NCBI RefSeq assembly: GCF_002001105.1
Contig: NZ_MUNP01000030.1
Coordinates: 1 to 64,000, forward strand
Length of the DNA: 64,000 bases
Direction of reading: 5' to 3'
From: Rhodanobacter sp. C06
GTDB lineage: Bacteria > Pseudomonadota > Gammaproteobacteria > Xanthomonadales > Rhodanobacteraceae
Shown: positions 62,332-64,000 of the stretch, piece after piece
Layout: each line of letters begins with the position of its first letter
Numbering within the stretch: the first letter of the stretch is position 1
Program-made: the position numbers and the translations under genes
The notes under the pieces: generated by a model
Told to the model about the DNA's origin: nothing
The model's input: the letters and a program-made list of their open reading frames with translations, nothing else
The model's database searches: none

Positions 62332-63249
62332 ATGAACGCACGCCTCGCCCCCCGCACCGACCACCTCGACGAGCTCGAAGCCGAGAGCATCCACATCTTC
62401 CGCGAGGTGGCGGCCAGCTTCCGCAAGCCGGTGATGCTGTATTCCATCGGCAAGGATTCCTCGGTGCTGCTGCACCTGCTGCGCAAGGCGTTTTATCCGG
62501 CGAAGTCGCCGCTGCCGTTGCTGCACGTGGACACCACCTGGAAGTTCCGCGAGATGATCGCGTTCCGCGACCAGGTGGCCGCCGCGGGTGACGTCGAGGT
62601 GCTGGTGCACATCAACCAGGACGGCGTGCGCCAGGGCATCTCGCCGCTCACCCACGGTGCCACCGTGCACACCGACGTGATGAAGACCCAGGCGCTGAAG
62701 CAGGCGCTGGATCAGTACCGGTTCGATGCGGCGATCGGCGGCGCCCGCCGCGACGAGGAGAAGTCGCGCGCCAAGGAGCGCGTGTTCTCGTTCCGCAACG
62801 CCCAGCACCGCTGGGACCCCAAGCATCAGCGCCCGGAGTTCTGGCACACGTACAACACCCAGATCCGCCAGGGCGAGAGCGTGCGCGTGTTTCCCATCTC
62901 CAACTGGACCGAGATGGACGTGTGGCAGTACATCCGCCGCGAAAACATCCCGGTGGTGCCGCTGTACTTCGCCAAGCCGCGCCCGGTGGTGGCGCGCGAC
63001 GGCGCGCTGATCATGGTGGACGACGAGCGCTTCACCCTGCGCGAGGGCGAGAAGGTCGAGACGCGCATGGTGCGTTTCCGCACCCTGGGCTGCTATCCGC
63101 TCACCGGTGCGGTGGAGTCCAGCGCCGCCACGCTGGACGAGATCATCCGGGAGATGGCCGATTCCAGGAGTTCCGAGCGGCAGGGGCGGGTGATCGACCA
63201 CGATCCCACGGCCTCGATGGAGCGCAAGAAGCAGGAGGGCTATTTCTGA
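62332..63249 (+). CDS. cysD: Sulfate adenylyltransferase small subunit (CysD)
   Basis: A 305-residue PP-loop enzyme that adenylates sulfate to APS with Cys[21 protein letters not shown] holds the PP-loop-like motif, [15 protein letters not shown] and [20 protein letters not shown] are diagnostic. [15 protein letters not shown] and the C-terminal [11 protein letters not shown] complete the family pattern. Its stop overlaps the cysN start (TGATG). Besides cysteine synthesis, PAPS made downstream could feed the sulfotransferase-like protein at 20159-23431. Confidence 0.96.
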   Translation: MNARLAPRTDHLDELEAESIHIFREVAASFRKPVMLYSIGKDSSVLLHLLRKAFYPAKSPLPLLHVDTTWKFREMIAFRDQVAAAGDVEVLVHINQDGVRQGISPLTHGATVHTDVMKTQALKQALDQYRFDAAIGGARRDEEKSRAKERVFSFRNAQHRWDPKHQRPEFWHTYNTQIRQGESVRVFPISNWTEMDVWQYIRRENIPVVPLYFAKPRPVVARDGALIMVDDERFTLREGEKVETRMVRFRTLGCYPLTGAVESSAATLDEIIREMADSRSSERQGRVIDHDPTASMERKKQEGYF

Positions 63250-64000
63250 TGGATGCCGTGATTGCACCCACCACCGGCCAGGGCCTGCTGCGCTTCATCA
63301 CCTGCGGCAGCGTGGACGACGGCAAGAGCACCTTGCTCGGCCGCCTGCTGTACGACGCCGGCATGCTGCCGGACGACCAGCTCGCCGCACTCGCGCGCGA
63401 CAGCCGCAAGCTGCACGCCGACGCTGGCGACGCGCTGGACTTCGCCCTGCTCACCGACGGCCTCGATGCCGAGCGCGAGCAGGGCATCACCATCGACGTG
63501 GCCTACCGCTACTTCCACACCACGCGGCGCCACTTCATCGTGGCCGACTGCCCCGGCCACGAGCAGTACACGCGCAACATGGCCACCGGCGCCTCGAACG
63601 CCGAACTGGCGGTGGTGCTGGTGGATGCGCGCAAGGGCTTGCTGCCACAGACCCGCCGCCACACCTATATCTGCAGCCTGCTCGGCATCCGCCAGGTGGT
63701 GCTGGCGGTGAACAAGATGGACCTGGTGGACTGCAGCGAACAGGTCTACCGCGAGATCACCGAAGCCTACCGCCAGCTGGCGCAGACGCTGGGCATCGCC
63801 CGCGTTGACTGCCTGCCGGTGATCGCGCCGGGTGGCGACAACGTGGGCACGCGTTCCGCGCGGATGCCGTGGTATTCGGGCCCGACCCTGCTCGGTCTGC
63901 TGGAGGCGGCCGACGCCACGCCGGCGCGGGCGGCGGATTTCCGCATGCCGGTGCAGTGGGTGAATCGACCCGACCAGGGCTTCCGCGGCTACGCCGGCAC
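63249..64000 (+). CDS. cysN: Sulfate adenylyltransferase large subunit CysN (or CysNC), truncated by window end
   Basis: The first about 250 residues of a GTPase-type ATP sulfurylase subunit. GTP-binding motifs are G1 [19 protein letters not shown]3 [11 protein letters not shown] and G4 NKMD, with the switch region [15 protein letters not shown]. The open frame runs off position 64000, so the C-terminus, including any fused APS kinase (CysC), cannot be seen. ATG 63249 overlaps the cysD stop by one base. Confidence 0.95.
   Translation, partial: MDAVIAPTTGQGLLRFITCGSVDDGKSTLLGRLLYDAGMLPDDQLAALARDSRKLHADAGDALDFALLTDGLDAEREQGITIDVAYRYFHTTRRHFIVADCPGHEQYTRNMATGASNAELAVVLVDARKGLLPQTRRHTYICSLLGIRQVVLAVNKMDLVDCSEQVYREITEAYRQLAQTLGIARVDCLPVIAPGGDNVGTRSARMPWYSGPTLLGLLEAADATPARAADFRMPVQWVNRPDQGFRGYAG

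Noticed and set aside
60628-63267. A long minus-strand open frame (879 codons) opposite the amidase and cysD genes
   Set aside because: Antisense composition, and the plus strand carries two highly conserved enzymes with catalytic motifs.

Overview
The window looks like chromosomal DNA of a high-GC gammaproteobacterium of the Xanthomonadales/Lysobacterales (Rhodanobacter, Dyella or Luteibacter-like). The basis is the protein families, a XanB-type bifunctional mannose enzyme beside rmlBACD, a surface-polysaccharide locus between metB and etfBA (the place where Xanthomonas keeps its variable LPS cluster), a cyoABCD/MFS/SURF1 neighbourhood, and perfect GTAGGAGC-type palindromic repeats. The species is not resolved.

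Left flank (1-11.5 kb): decayed IS5- and IS3-type transposase fragments; a secreted DUF885 metallopeptidase-like protein with a MarR regulator; the cytochrome bo3 quinol oxidase operon cyoABCD on the minus strand, without cyoE; divergent from it an MFS transporter and a SURF1-family assembly factor; then a solitary methyltransferase with a zinc-ribbon-like N-terminus.

Sugar-nucleotide block (11.5-16.6 kb, minus strand): rfbB-rfbA-rfbC-rfbD make dTDP-L-rhamnose, and xanB makes GDP-mannose.

Variable surface-polysaccharide locus (16.7-48.4 kb): it starts at metB. The plus-strand arm has Wzm/Wzt export, a 1090-residue sulfotransferase/coiled-coil/glycosyltransferase fusion directly after wzt, GT-C-like membrane proteins, a GtrA plus polyprenol-phosphate glycosyltransferase pair, an A/T-richer acetyltransferase and PIG-L deacetylase pair, wecB and a GT4 enzyme. 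A central island holds two LTA-synthase/OpgB-like sulfatase-fold proteins in opposite orientation, with a lipoprotein and two methyltransferases. Two more GT-C-like proteins follow. A minus-strand operon ends the locus: ArnC/DPM-like GT2, methyltransferase, ATP-grasp/HAD fusion, WbqC, sugar aminotransferase and a UPF0104-type membrane protein. The parts suggest ABC-transporter-dependent O-antigen synthesis, with extra periplasmic modification and a 4-amino-4,6-dideoxy sugar.

Right flank (48.6-64 kb): etfB-etfA; two secreted proteins (a HExxE protein and an S53 sedolisin) that share a paralogous C-terminal FG-GAP-like module; a GT2+GT4 fusion; ETF-ubiquinone oxidoreductase; an amidase-signature enzyme; and cysD-cysN(C), which runs off the window. 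No tRNA, rRNA or CRISPR was recognised.
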